DNA from: Hydrogenophilales bacterium
GTDB taxonomy: Bacteria; Pseudomonadota; Gammaproteobacteria; Burkholderiales; Thiobacillaceae
DNA length: 40,566 bases
Direction of reading: 5' to 3'
Assembly (NCBI GenBank): GCA_024636675.1
Contig: JAGXGM010000011.1
Coordinates: 1 to 40,566 of the forward strand
Shown here: positions 10,779 through 20,401 of the stretch, in pieces
Numbering within the stretch: the first letter of the stretch is position 1
Layout of the letters: every line of letters starts with the position of its first letter
Program-made: the position numbers and the translations under genes
Notes under the pieces: generated by a model
Told to the model about the DNA's origin: nothing
Seen by the model: the letters and a program-made list of their open reading frames with translations, nothing else
Database searches by the model: none

Positions 10779-12535
10779 TGATGAACGCTGTGTTGAAACG
10801 ATCCGTATCGACGGGCCTGGCCCTGGCCAGCTTCGTGCTGGTGGGCGGTTGCGTGCCGCCGCAGGCGTTCGACACCTCGCCCGGCCACATCAGCCAGCCT
10901 AGCCAGCCTGCCGTGCCGATCGCCCCGCCGCCTGCGCCCGTGAAGGCCGCGCCCGCGCTGGCCGCACCCAGACCGAGCGCGCCGGTGCCGACCTATACCG
11001 TGGTGGTCAACGACGTGCCGGTGAAAGACCTGCTGTTTTCCATCGCGCGCGACACCCAATACAACATCGACCTGCATCCGGGCATCTCGGGGCGTGTCTC
11101 GCTCAACGCAGTGCAGGAACCATTGCCCGCCATTCTCGACCGCATCGCGCGACAGGCCGATCTGCGCTACGAAATGAACGGCCGCACGATGTCGATCATG
11201 CCCGACACTCCCTACGTCAAGACTTATGCGGTCAATTACGTCAACGTCGCCCGCAACGCCACGTCCAGCGTCGGCGTGGCGGCCGAAATCGCCAGCACCG
11301 GCAGTGCCGCCGGCACAGCCGGCATCTCGGTCGGCAATTCATCCAACACCACCGTCTCCAGCCAGTCCAACAACGATCTGTGGACCGTGCTGGCCGACAA
11401 CATCCGCACCATTCTGGCCGGCACCCGCTCGGTTACGCAGAGCATCGAAGAACGCGCCGCCCGGCTGGACGCCGAAAAAGCCGAGCGCGCCGAACGGGTG
11501 TCGCAAGCCGAAGCCGCCAGCAAGGCGGGAGCGGGGGCGGCCAGCCTGTACACCGCCGCATTCGCCAACCAGCCCGCCGGCGACGGCAAGTACGACGTGG
11601 CAGCCAATCCGGTGGCCGGTACCGTGTCCGTTCTGGGCACCGCCAAACAGCAGGAACTGGTGCAGCGGTATCTCGACCGCGTGATGCAGTCGGCGCAGCG
11701 TCAGGTCCTGATCGAGGCGACCATCGTCGAGGTCACGCTTAAGGACCAGTACCGCGCCGGAATCGACTGGTCGAAAACGCTGCAAGGTACTGTGGGATGG
11801 GCTATCGATGCAACTGGTGCTGTAAGCGGCAGCAGTTCGAATGCGCTCGCCGGCGCGCTCGCTCCTTTCGTCAAAGCCACCTACAGCGGCAGCAAGGGCT
11901 TCACCGCCGCGATCGACCTGCTGGAATCCTTCGGCAAGACCAAGGTGCTTTCGAGTCCCAAGCTGATGGCGCTGAATAACCAAACCGCGCTGCTGAAAGT
12001 CGTCAACAACCTGGTGTATTTCACGGTTAAGGCGGACACCGTCACCTCGGCGAACGCGCCGGCCGTCACCACGTTCACCACGACGCCACAGACCATCCCA
12101 GTTGGATTAGTAATGTCAGTGCTTCCGCAAATCAACGAAAACGGGATGGTGTCGCTGACCGTGCGCCCGACCATTTCACGTCAAGTTGGCTCAGTGCAAG
12201 ATCCCAACCCCGATCTGAGATTGGCGGGGGTGCCCAATTCGATCCCCGTCATCCAGGTCCGCGAAATGGAATCGCTGCTGCAGGTGCAAAGCGGCCAGAC
12301 CGTGATCCTGGGCGGGCTGATTCAAGACGACACCGACAATGCGCGCGACGGTATTCCGGGGCTGTCGCGCCCCGAAGGCATTGGCGCCGTGTTCGGCCAG
12401 CACGAACGCAGCAACAGCCAGACCGAACTGGTAATTTTTCTGCGGCCCATCGTGGTGACCAGTCCCACGCTGGAAAGCGACGAACTGCGCCAGTTCCAGC
12501 GACTGCTTCCCAGCAGCGCACGGAGCAACCCTTGA
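10775..12535 (+). CDS. mshL: MSHA pilus outer-membrane secretin MshL (lipoprotein)
   Basis: A 586-residue secretin. It has a lipoprotein signal with lipobox LVGGC (Cys26 from the first Met) and a proline/alanine-rich stretch. A STN/N-domain follows (VKDLLFSIARDTQYNI), then a charged helical insertion around residues 225-255 and an N1-type domain (VAGTVSVLGTAKQQE). The secretin core has VLIEATIVEVTL, LSSPKLMALNNQTALLKV and VILGGLIQDD, and ends with ELVIFLRPIVV. It should form the outer-membrane pore for the pilus. Three Met codons in a row (10775, 10778, 10781) overlap the mshM stop, so the exact start is uncertain. Confidence 0.93.
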   Translation: MMMNAVLKRSVSTGLALASFVLVGGCVPPQAFDTSPGHISQPSQPAVPIAPPPAPVKAAPALAAPRPSAPVPTYTVVVNDVPVKDLLFSIARDTQYNIDLHPGISGRVSLNAVQEPLPAILDRIARQADLRYEMNGRTMSIMPDTPYVKTYAVNYVNVARNATSSVGVAAEIASTGSAAGTAGISVGNSSNTTVSSQSNNDLWTVLADNIRTILAGTRSVTQSIEERAARLDAEKAERAERVSQAEAASKAGAGAASLYTAAFANQPAGDGKYDVAANPVAGTVSVLGTAKQQELVQRYLDRVMQSAQRQVLIEATIVEVTLKDQYRAGIDWSKTLQGTVGWAIDATGAVSGSSSNALAGALAPFVKATYSGSKGFTAAIDLLESFGKTKVLSSPKLMALNNQTALLKVVNNLVYFTVKADTVTSANAPAVTTFTTTPQTIPVGLVMSVLPQINENGMVSLTVRPTISRQVGSVQDPNPDLRLAGVPNSIPVIQVREMESLLQVQSGQTVILGGLIQDDTDNARDGIPGLSRPEGIGAVFGQHERSNSQTELVIFLRPIVVTSPTLESDELRQFQRLLPSSARSNP

Positions 12536-13653
12536 GCCTGCTGCTCAAAGCACTGAAGCAGGCCGAAGCCGCCCATGCGGACAAGCCCGGCCCTGGCAAG
12601 CCGCTTGAGGATGACCTCGAACTTGAACCCATGGCCACACCTTCCATGGCCCAGGCACGCGAATGGATGGAGCCGCCCAGCCAGTTGTTCGGAAGCAACG
12701 GGGCCACGCCCGGCCCACGCCGCGCGCCAGCTTTCCGCTGGCCCCAACTCTCGCTGGTGCCGTTCACTGCCCTCATCGCCGCGTTGATCGCACTTGGCTA
12801 TGGCGCTTATCTCTACTTCGCCCTGCAGCCGACGGCTGCCATCGCGCCCCCGCCTGCCGGCGTTGCCGCGCCTGCAGCCGCTCCAGCCGTCGGCCCCGCT
12901 CCGGTCGACCCTTCGCCTGCTGCCTTGCCTGCCGCACCCTTGCCTGCCGCACCCCTGCCGCAACCGCATGCGGCGGCCGAGACGTCCGCCAACGTGTCGC
13001 CGACGCCTGCCCGTGATCCCCGGCGTGCGACCACGCCCTCAAGCAAGCCCGCATCGCCGCCTGCTGCACTGCCGCTGTTCCAGCCCGACGTGCAAACGGC
13101 GACCCTGCTCAACCAGGCCTACGCGGCTTATCAGCGCGGTGCACTGGCCGAAGCGCAACAGCTCTATACCCAGGCCGCCGTCCGCAGGCGCAGTGTGGAT
13201 GCGCTGCTGGGGCTGGCGGCGATTGCCAGCCTGCAAAACCGCGAAGCAGACGCGCAACGCTTGTACCGCGAGGTGCTCGATCTCGACCCGCGCAATGCTG
13301 CGGCCCAGGGCGCCTTGCTCGACCTGCTCGGCAACACCGACAACCAGGCAACCGAAAGCCGCCTGAAAACACTGATCGAACGCGACCCAAGCCCGCAGCT
13401 TTACCAGACGCTCGGCAATCTTTACGCCGAACAGGCGCGCTGGAACGACGCACAGGCAGCCTATTTCGAGGCTTTGCGCGGTGCACCGGACAACGGCGAT
13501 TACGCCTTCAACCTGGCGGTCAGCCTCGACCAGCTACGCCAGTATCCGGCGGCGCTCACGTATTACGAGAAGGCGCTCGCCGGCAGCGGCGTACACCGCT
13601 TCGACCGCGCGCAGGCGGCGGCGCGCGTGCAGCAGTTGAAGTCGGTTCGTTAA
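12532..13653 (+). CDS. mshN: MSHA biogenesis TPR protein MshN
   Basis: A 373-residue bitopic protein starting with the family-typical MSLLLKALKQAE. A transmembrane helix lies around residues 80-105 (ALIAALIALGYGAYLYFALQ). A Pro/Ala-rich linker of about 90 residues spans the periplasm and the C-terminal half consists of TPR repeats (for example LLNQAYAAYQRGALAEAQQLY and NAAAQGALLDLL). Such proteins link inner-membrane assembly factors to the secretin. The start is TTG at 12532, inside the mshL stop (TTGA), with GGAG nine bases upstream. The linker is the most repetitive and Pro/Ala-biased part of the locus. Confidence 0.85.
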   Translation: MSLLLKALKQAEAAHADKPGPGKPLEDDLELEPMATPSMAQAREWMEPPSQLFGSNGATPGPRRAPAFRWPQLSLVPFTALIAALIALGYGAYLYFALQPTAAIAPPPAGVAAPAAAPAVGPAPVDPSPAALPAAPLPAAPLPQPHAAAETSANVSPTPARDPRRATTPSSKPASPPAALPLFQPDVQTATLLNQAYAAYQRGALAEAQQLYTQAAVRRRSVDALLGLAAIASLQNREADAQRLYREVLDLDPRNAAAQGALLDLLGNTDNQATESRLKTLIERDPSPQLYQTLGNLYAEQARWNDAQAAYFEALRGAPDNGDYAFNLAVSLDQLRQYPAALTYYEKALAGSGVHRFDRAQAAARVQQLKSVR

Positions 13654-13663
13654 ACGCAATCAT

Positions 13664-15361
<1,698 letters not shown>

Positions 15362-15403
15362 GGATGGAGCGCGCATCGTTTTTGCCGTCCGTGGAGGCGC
15401 CAC

Positions 15404-15909
15404 GGCTTCGCTTTTCGCCTGTGGGCGAGTCACTTTCTTTTGCTTCGCCAAAAGAAAGTAACCAAAGAAAAGGCGACCCCACATCGCTGCCCTGCGGGTT
15501 CCCGATTGGGCGTGCGCGGGCGGGCGCTCCACCAACTCGCCCTGGCACGGGGCACAAAACGCCCCGTGCTGCGGAGCTCGGACACGGTTCCGCTTTTTCC
15601 CCGCCCGCACACGCCAAATCGGCAGCGCTGAAGGGGAACACCCCCCGGTGCCGCTCACGCGTAATGCCCACTCTTCGCCAAGCACTGGCGCACGCGAGGA
15701 CGCCCCTTGTGTGTCGCCGAGAAGCGCAGCCAGACGGGGAAGAAAGGTGCGGGGTGTCCGAGCCCGCCAGGGCGAGTTCCCGTACCGCCCCGGCTGGCGA
15801 GCATCGCAGGGAAGCCGAAGGCCGACACACCAGGGGTCGCCTTTTCTTTGGTTACTTTCTTTTGGCGAAGCAAAAGAAAGTGACTCGCCCTCAGGCGAAA
15901 AGCGAAGCC
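15404..15909. repeat. 506-bp repeat element with 77-bp inverted arms between mshE and mshG
   Basis: The only stretch over 300 bases without a gene (15362-15947) is filled by this element. The left arm (15404-15480) and right arm (15833-15909) are reverse complements over 77 bases with a single mismatch (15422 against 15891). Each arm contains a perfect hairpin with 11-base stems (ACTTTCTTTTG / CAAAAGAAAGT) and a 6-base loop, at 15432-15459 and 15854-15881. The 352-base centre has a further 9-base-stem hairpin (15545-15569). ORFs through it on both strands translate into low-complexity repeats of the arms and show no protein family. It carries no transposase and is probably a dispersed non-coding element mobilised by something else. 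I recall similar translated arms in database hypothetical proteins, but this is from memory. Confidence 0.85.
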
Positions 15910-15947
15910 CTCGCACACCCCAAACTGAAAGCGAAGAAGATCTAACC

Positions 15948-17153
15948 ATGCCCTTCTTCGACTACCGCGCAATCGACCAGACCGGCCGCACCACCCGGGG
16001 CACGCTGTCGGCTGTCAACGACGTCGACCTCGAACTGCGCCTCAAGCGCATGGGACTCGACCTCATCACGCTGGCAGAGCTTTCGCGCCAGTACGCCCCC
16101 AGCGGCCGCGAGCGCGTCACCCTGCGCGATCTGGTGACGTTCTGCATCCACATGCGCTACATCACCCGCGCCGGGATTCCGCTGCTCGACGGCTTGCGCG
16201 ACCTGCGCGACACCATGGAAAAACGCGGCTTTCGCGACGTGCTGACCGCACTGCTGGAAGACCTGGAAGGCGGCAAGGTCCTGTCGCAAGCACTTGCCGC
16301 GCACCCGGCGGTGTTCGGCGCCGTGTTCGTCCACAGCGTGCGCGCGGGCGAGCAGACCGGCCTGCTGGACGCGGTGTTCGATCGCCTGGCCGAATCGCTG
16401 AAGTGGCAGGAAGAAGTCACCGCCAAGGCCAAGCGGCTGATGATTTACCCGGCGCTGGTTCTGGCCGTCGTGGGTGCGGCCATTCTGTTCTTGCTGGTGT
16501 ATCTGGTGCCGCAGGTGCTCTCCCTGGTCGAAACCATGGGGGTGGTGCTGCCGTTGCCAACGCTGATCCTGATGGCGGTTTCGGAAGCGGTGCGCTCGTA
16601 CTGGCTGATTGGTCTGGTGCTGGGGCTCGCGCTGGGCGTCGGGTTGCCGCTATGGGTGAAGCGAAGCGAAGCCGGGCACGACTGGTGGGACCGCACCCAG
16701 TTGCGGCTGCCCGTCATCGGGCCGATCGTGCAGAAGATGGCGCTGGCGCGCTTCACCAACACCCTGGCGATGATGTACCGCTCGGGGGTAACGGTGCTCG
16801 AGGCACTGCGTGCGGGCGAGATGGTCGCTGGCAACCGGGTGATTGCCAGCGGCATTCGCCGTGCGGCACAGCAGATCGCCGACGGCCGTGGCCTGTCAGA
16901 AAGCTTTCAGTCGCTGGCCCTGTTTCCACCGCTGGTAATCCGGATGTTGCGGGTGGGCGAATCCACCGGCGCGCTCGACGAAGCGCTGGAGAATGTGACG
17001 TATTTTTATAACCGCGAAGTGCTCGACTCGATCGAAAATGGTCTCAGGGTGCTGGAGCCTATGCTCACCGCCATCCTCGGCCTGCTGCTCGGCGGCATTC
17101 TCGTATCGGTGCTGCTGCCGGTTTACGACCTGATCGGGAATCTGCCATTGTGA
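15948..17153 (+). CDS. mshG: MSHA pilus inner-membrane platform protein MshG
   Basis: A 401-residue GspF/PilC-family protein. It begins with the family-typical MPFFDYRAIDQTGRTTRG. Two T2SSF domains are seen: one around residues 65-190 and one around 270-395 (LARFTNTLAMMYRSGVTVLEAL, then FPPLVIRMLRVGESTGALDEAL). Three hydrophobic helices lie after the first domain and at the C-terminus. It should connect the MshE motor to the pilin. I use the ATG at 15948, preceded by a GAAGAAGA purine run; an upstream extension would be translated repeat element. It overlaps mshI by four bases. Confidence 0.93.
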   Translation: MPFFDYRAIDQTGRTTRGTLSAVNDVDLELRLKRMGLDLITLAELSRQYAPSGRERVTLRDLVTFCIHMRYITRAGIPLLDGLRDLRDTMEKRGFRDVLTALLEDLEGGKVLSQALAAHPAVFGAVFVHSVRAGEQTGLLDAVFDRLAESLKWQEEVTAKAKRLMIYPALVLAVVGAAILFLLVYLVPQVLSLVETMGVVLPLPTLILMAVSEAVRSYWLIGLVLGLALGVGLPLWVKRSEAGHDWWDRTQLRLPVIGPIVQKMALARFTNTLAMMYRSGVTVLEALRAGEMVAGNRVIASGIRRAAQQIADGRGLSESFQSLALFPPLVIRMLRVGESTGALDEALENVTYFYNREVLDSIENGLRVLEPMLTAILGLLLGGILVSVLLPVYDLIGNLPL

Positions 17154-18634
17154 TGCTCGACCATCGCCTGATCCTGCTTGCCACCCCACGCCAGATCGGC
17201 GTACTCGACTGGCGTCCGGGGCATATGCACTGGCTCGGCGAGTTTGCCGCCAGCGAAGCGGGGCTGGCGGCGTTTCGGCAGGTGCTGGTCAAGCACGCGC
17301 AGCTGCCGGTGCTGCTGGTGGTCGACACGGTGGACGAGGATTACCGCAGCGAGATTCTGCCGCATGTTCAGGGGCGCGCACGCGACGAGTTGCTGGCCCG
17401 CAAGCTCAAACAGGTGTTCCGCAACGCGCGTTTCACCGGTGCCTGGCGACAGGCCCGCGAAACGACCGGTCGCCGCGACGACCGCTATCTGCTGGCCGCC
17501 CTGACCGATGCCGACTGGCTGACGCCATGGCTCAGCGTGCTGCATCGCGAACGGGTGCCGTTGTGCGGCATCACCCCGCTGGCGCTGGCGTATCAGCATC
17601 TGCTGACCAGGCTGCGGGTTCAGGCGCCGCACACGCTGCTGGCATGCCGCCTCAACAACAGCCTGCGGCTGTCCTACTACCACAACGGCCTGTTGCGTTT
17701 TTCGCGCCTGATCGGCAGCGACTCGCCCACCCAGACCCCGCTATCGGGCAATGCGGCCGACGAAATTGCCAAGACCCAGCTGTATCTCACCGGCCAGCGC
17801 ATCCTGCCGCGCGAAGCCCGTCTGCACGTCCTGCTGCTGGACCCCAGCGGCCAGCTCGACAGCGCGCAGGCCCCGCTCAATGCCGATCCCGCGTTCAGCA
17901 CGCGACTGATCGACATGCCAAGCCTCGCGCGGGTGCTGCGCATTCCCGACAGCTTCCTGGCCGACGCCCCGGAAATCGCGCCGCTGGCAGCGATAGCGAA
18001 CGAGACCGTGCAGCTGAATCTGGCGCCGCCCGAACTGCTGCAGCACCATACCGAATTCCGCTGGCGCCGCGGCCTGAATCAGGCGGCAGGCATCGTGGCC
18101 GCGATCGGTTTGACCATTACCGCGACGTATTGGCTCCATGCCCAGGGCCTGAGCGATCAGGTGCAACGGATTCAGGGCGAAGTGCAACGCGGGGATGCAC
18201 GGCACGCCGCCATTGTGCGCAACTTCCCAGCACTCGCCACCCGGCCCGACCAGCTCGGCCAGACCCTTGCCCTGGCCACGCAACTGAACCATGCTCCTCT
18301 CGACGTCAACGCGCTGTTCCTGCCGCTGGGCCAGGCGCTGACCGCGCATCCCGAGGTGATCGTCAAAGCCCTGATGCTGCAGGACATGGCAGACGGCATG
18401 GCGGAGATCACGCTGGACGCGCGGCTGTCAGACTTTGACGGCAACTATCGGGCCGCCATGGCGCGTATCGACAGTTTCGTCTCCCGTCTGGCTGCCACAC
18501 CGGGTGTGACGGCGGTCGAACATGTGGCGAGTCCGGTCAACACCGCCTCCAGCGCCACCCTCACCGGCAAAACCACGGGCGAAACCAGGCCCGAAGAAAC
18601 CCGCTTCACCTTGAGTCTGCAGGTGCGCCCATGA
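17150..18634 (+). CDS. mshI: MSHA biogenesis protein MshI (PilM/PilN-like)
   Basis: A 494-residue protein. The N-terminal 300 residues resemble a PilM-like actin-fold cytoplasmic domain (LLATPRQIGVLDW, then LLACRLNNSLRLSYY). A transmembrane helix lies near residues 310-330 (AAGIVAAIGLTITATYWL). The C-terminal periplasmic part is PilN-like (IDSFVSRLAATPGVTAVEHV). It is part of the inner-membrane alignment subcomplex. A GTG at 17150 and an ATG at 17153 are both possible starts overlapping the mshG stop. Its end overlaps mshJ (ATGA). Confidence 0.85.
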   Translation: MMLDHRLILLATPRQIGVLDWRPGHMHWLGEFAASEAGLAAFRQVLVKHAQLPVLLVVDTVDEDYRSEILPHVQGRARDELLARKLKQVFRNARFTGAWRQARETTGRRDDRYLLAALTDADWLTPWLSVLHRERVPLCGITPLALAYQHLLTRLRVQAPHTLLACRLNNSLRLSYYHNGLLRFSRLIGSDSPTQTPLSGNAADEIAKTQLYLTGQRILPREARLHVLLLDPSGQLDSAQAPLNADPAFSTRLIDMPSLARVLRIPDSFLADAPEIAPLAAIANETVQLNLAPPELLQHHTEFRWRRGLNQAAGIVAAIGLTITATYWLHAQGLSDQVQRIQGEVQRGDARHAAIVRNFPALATRPDQLGQTLALATQLNHAPLDVNALFLPLGQALTAHPEVIVKALMLQDMADGMAEITLDARLSDFDGNYRAAMARIDSFVSRLAATPGVTAVEHVASPVNTASSATLTGKTTGETRPEETRFTLSLQVRP

Positions 18635-19230
18635 CCCGGCCGCCAATCGCCGCGCTGAAAACCTCGATCCTGCTGCTGCTTGCCGCCAGCGCGCTGTCTG
18701 CTGTGGGCATTTTCTGGAGCCACCAACAGGACATCGAAGCACGCGCCGCTCTGCAACGCCAGCAAGCGGCGCTCAGCGCCGCACACGCGCGCCAGCAACA
18801 GGGCCAAATGGAGGCGAGCCTGATTGCGCAACATCTCGACGCCTACCACGCGCTGATTGCACGGGGATTTGTCGGCGAGGAAAAGCGCCTCGCCTGGATC
18901 GAGGCGGTGCACCTCGCCAACCAGGACGCCAGGCTTTACGGGCTCACCTACATCCTGTCGCCGCGCACGGCCGCGCCGGCCACCCTGGCCGGCGGCCTGC
19001 CGCTCAAGCAGACCCGCATGATGTTGAAAATGCCCGTGTTGGTGGAAGCCGATCTGCCGAATTTTCTCGACGCCCTGCGCGCGCGCGCGCCCGGCCTGTT
19101 CCGCGTCAACAACTGCCGCCTCACCCGCATCACCGACGCCCCGCCACAGCCGGTCAACCGCCCAGAACTCGACGTCGAATGCGAACTGCTGTGGTTTACC
19201 GTGATGGCGGACATGGGGACCACGCAATGA
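18631..19230 (+). CDS. mshJ: MSHA biogenesis protein MshJ (PilO-like)
   Basis: A 199-residue bitopic protein with an N-terminal helix (residues about 10-28, TSILLLLAASALSAVGIFW), a coiled-coil region (ALQRQQAALSAAHARQQQ) and a periplasmic ferredoxin-like domain, the layout of PilO. The position between mshI and mshK and the overlap of start and stop codons on both sides (ATGA) support the assignment. The sequence alone is divergent. Confidence 0.8.
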   Translation: MTRPPIAALKTSILLLLAASALSAVGIFWSHQQDIEARAALQRQQAALSAAHARQQQGQMEASLIAQHLDAYHALIARGFVGEEKRLAWIEAVHLANQDARLYGLTYILSPRTAAPATLAGGLPLKQTRMMLKMPVLVEADLPNFLDALRARAPGLFRVNNCRLTRITDAPPQPVNRPELDVECELLWFTVMADMGTTQ

Positions 19231-19673
19231 AAACCCATTCAGCACAGCGGTACAGACGCACGGAGAAGCGCAAACCCATCAGGCACCGGATGGCCTGTGA
19301 CTATTCTGCATGGGTTTTCTCTGTGTCTCTGTGCCTTGGTGGCTCAAGCTTTGCAGCGCAAGACCTGCCCGGCCGCCTGTTCTACACCCCCGAACAACGC
19401 GTGCAACTCGAAGCCGCGCGCGTCCGCAATGTCACCCAGGTCGGGCGGGCAGCGCCCGACACGGGCGCCCCGCCGCCGATACGCTATGACGGCGTGCTGG
19501 TCCGCTCCGATGGCAAAACCACGCGCTGGGTCGACGGTCAGCCGCAGCTCGATGCATCCGGTGTGGCGGGGCTGAAGCCGGGCCAGATCCGCGCCGACGG
19601 CCGTGTATATGAACCTTATCAGGTGCTGCGCCCCGGTCCCGTCGCGCCTGTTGCTGAAGAACCCACCCCATGA
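19227..19673 (+). CDS. mshK: MSHA biogenesis protein MshK-like periplasmic protein
   Basis: A 148-residue protein with position and size of MshK. The N-terminal 21 residues are strongly basic and are followed by a possible signal peptide (residues about 22-45, ending SSFAAQ). The mature part has YTPEQRVQLEAAR and a short beta-rich end (IRYDGVLVRSDGKTTRWVDG), as in PilP-like partners of the secretin. The ATG at 19227 overlaps the mshJ stop; an internal ATG at 19290 would give a better signal peptide. The first 100 bases contain an inverted-repeat-like sequence, so the N-terminus may have been altered by insertion. Overlaps the next gene by four bases. Confidence 0.7.
   Translation: MKTHSAQRYRRTEKRKPIRHRMACDYSAWVFSVSLCLGGSSFAAQDLPGRLFYTPEQRVQLEAARVRNVTQVGRAAPDTGAPPPIRYDGVLVRSDGKTTRWVDGQPQLDASGVAGLKPGQIRADGRVYEPYQVLRPGPVAPVAEEPTP
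19230..19332. repeat. Imperfect inverted repeats encoding the MshK N-terminus
   Basis: AAAACCCATTCAG (19230-19242) pairs with 19306-19318 with one mismatch. A second pair is 19252-19278 (ACAGACGCACGGAG... to AAACCCA) with 19311-19332 (TGGGTTTTCTCTG...), less exact. The CTCTGTGTCTCTGTG-type sequence is simple and unlike the surrounding coding bias. This suggests that a short palindromic element has become the signal-peptide coding sequence. Confidence 0.45.
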
Positions 19674-20401
19674 ATCAGGCACGCGGCTTCACCCTGATCG
19701 AGATGGCGATCGTGCTGGTCATCATGACCATCCTGATCGGCGGGCTGGCGATGCCGCTGTCGGCGCAGATTCAGGCGCGACGGATTGCCGAAACCAGCAG
19801 AATAATGGAGGAAGCGCGAGAGGCCATCATCGGCTACGCAATGACAAACCCCGCCGTCCCCGTGAACAGCCGCCATTTGCCTTGCCCTGACATTGACGGT
19901 AACGGTACTGAAGATCGTGCGGGAAATGCCTGCGCAGGCGTGCTGGGAGCAATCGCTACCGGGTTTCTGCCGTGGGTGGATTTGGGCGTGGCATCGCAGG
20001 ATGCATGGGGCAACCGGTTGCGCTATGCAGTCGTAGCCGAACTGGCCGCGAATAATCTGGGCTTTTCTATCGGCAACCCCCTACCTGCTCAACCGCTAGT
20101 TGCTTGCAGCAACAACGCCTGTGCGGCCGCTGCGCCGGATGTCGCCAACAATCTGGCGTTTGTGTTGGTGTCCCACGGCCCCAATGGCTGGGGTGCCCAA
20201 AACATCAATAATCCCGCCGGCACGCTGCTAGCTGCCCCAAATGGGCCTGATGAAGTGGCCAACCTCGATGCTGACCGCATCTATGTCAGCCGTGCTCCCA
20301 CACAGCCGGATGTGGCCGCTGGAGAGTTTGACGATCGGCTTAGCTGGATTTCATTTCCGCAACTGATTCCGCGGGTCTGTCCTACGGGTTGCTCGCCGTA
20401 G
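19670..20401 (+). CDS. Prepilin-like protein of the MSHA cluster (minor pilin candidate)
   Basis: A 243-residue prepilin. A six-residue leader ends in Gly and is followed by FTLIEM with Glu at +5, the site of prepilin peptidase cleavage and N-methylation, then a long hydrophobic helix. The mature protein is larger than a main pilin. It has several cysteines (LPCP, NAC, VACSNNAC, VCPTGCSP), enough for disulfides, and an acidic loop DIDGNGTEDRAGN that resembles a calcium-binding site. It is most like MshA/MshD-type minor pilins, but I cannot name one. It overlaps mshK by ATGA and its last 20 bases overlap the 3' end of the convergent kinase gene. Confidence 0.85.
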   Translation: MNQARGFTLIEMAIVLVIMTILIGGLAMPLSAQIQARRIAETSRIMEEAREAIIGYAMTNPAVPVNSRHLPCPDIDGNGTEDRAGNACAGVLGAIATGFLPWVDLGVASQDAWGNRLRYAVVAELAANNLGFSIGNPLPAQPLVACSNNACAAAAPDVANNLAFVLVSHGPNGWGAQNINNPAGTLLAAPNGPDEVANLDADRIYVSRAPTQPDVAAGEFDDRLSWISFPQLIPRVCPTGCSP

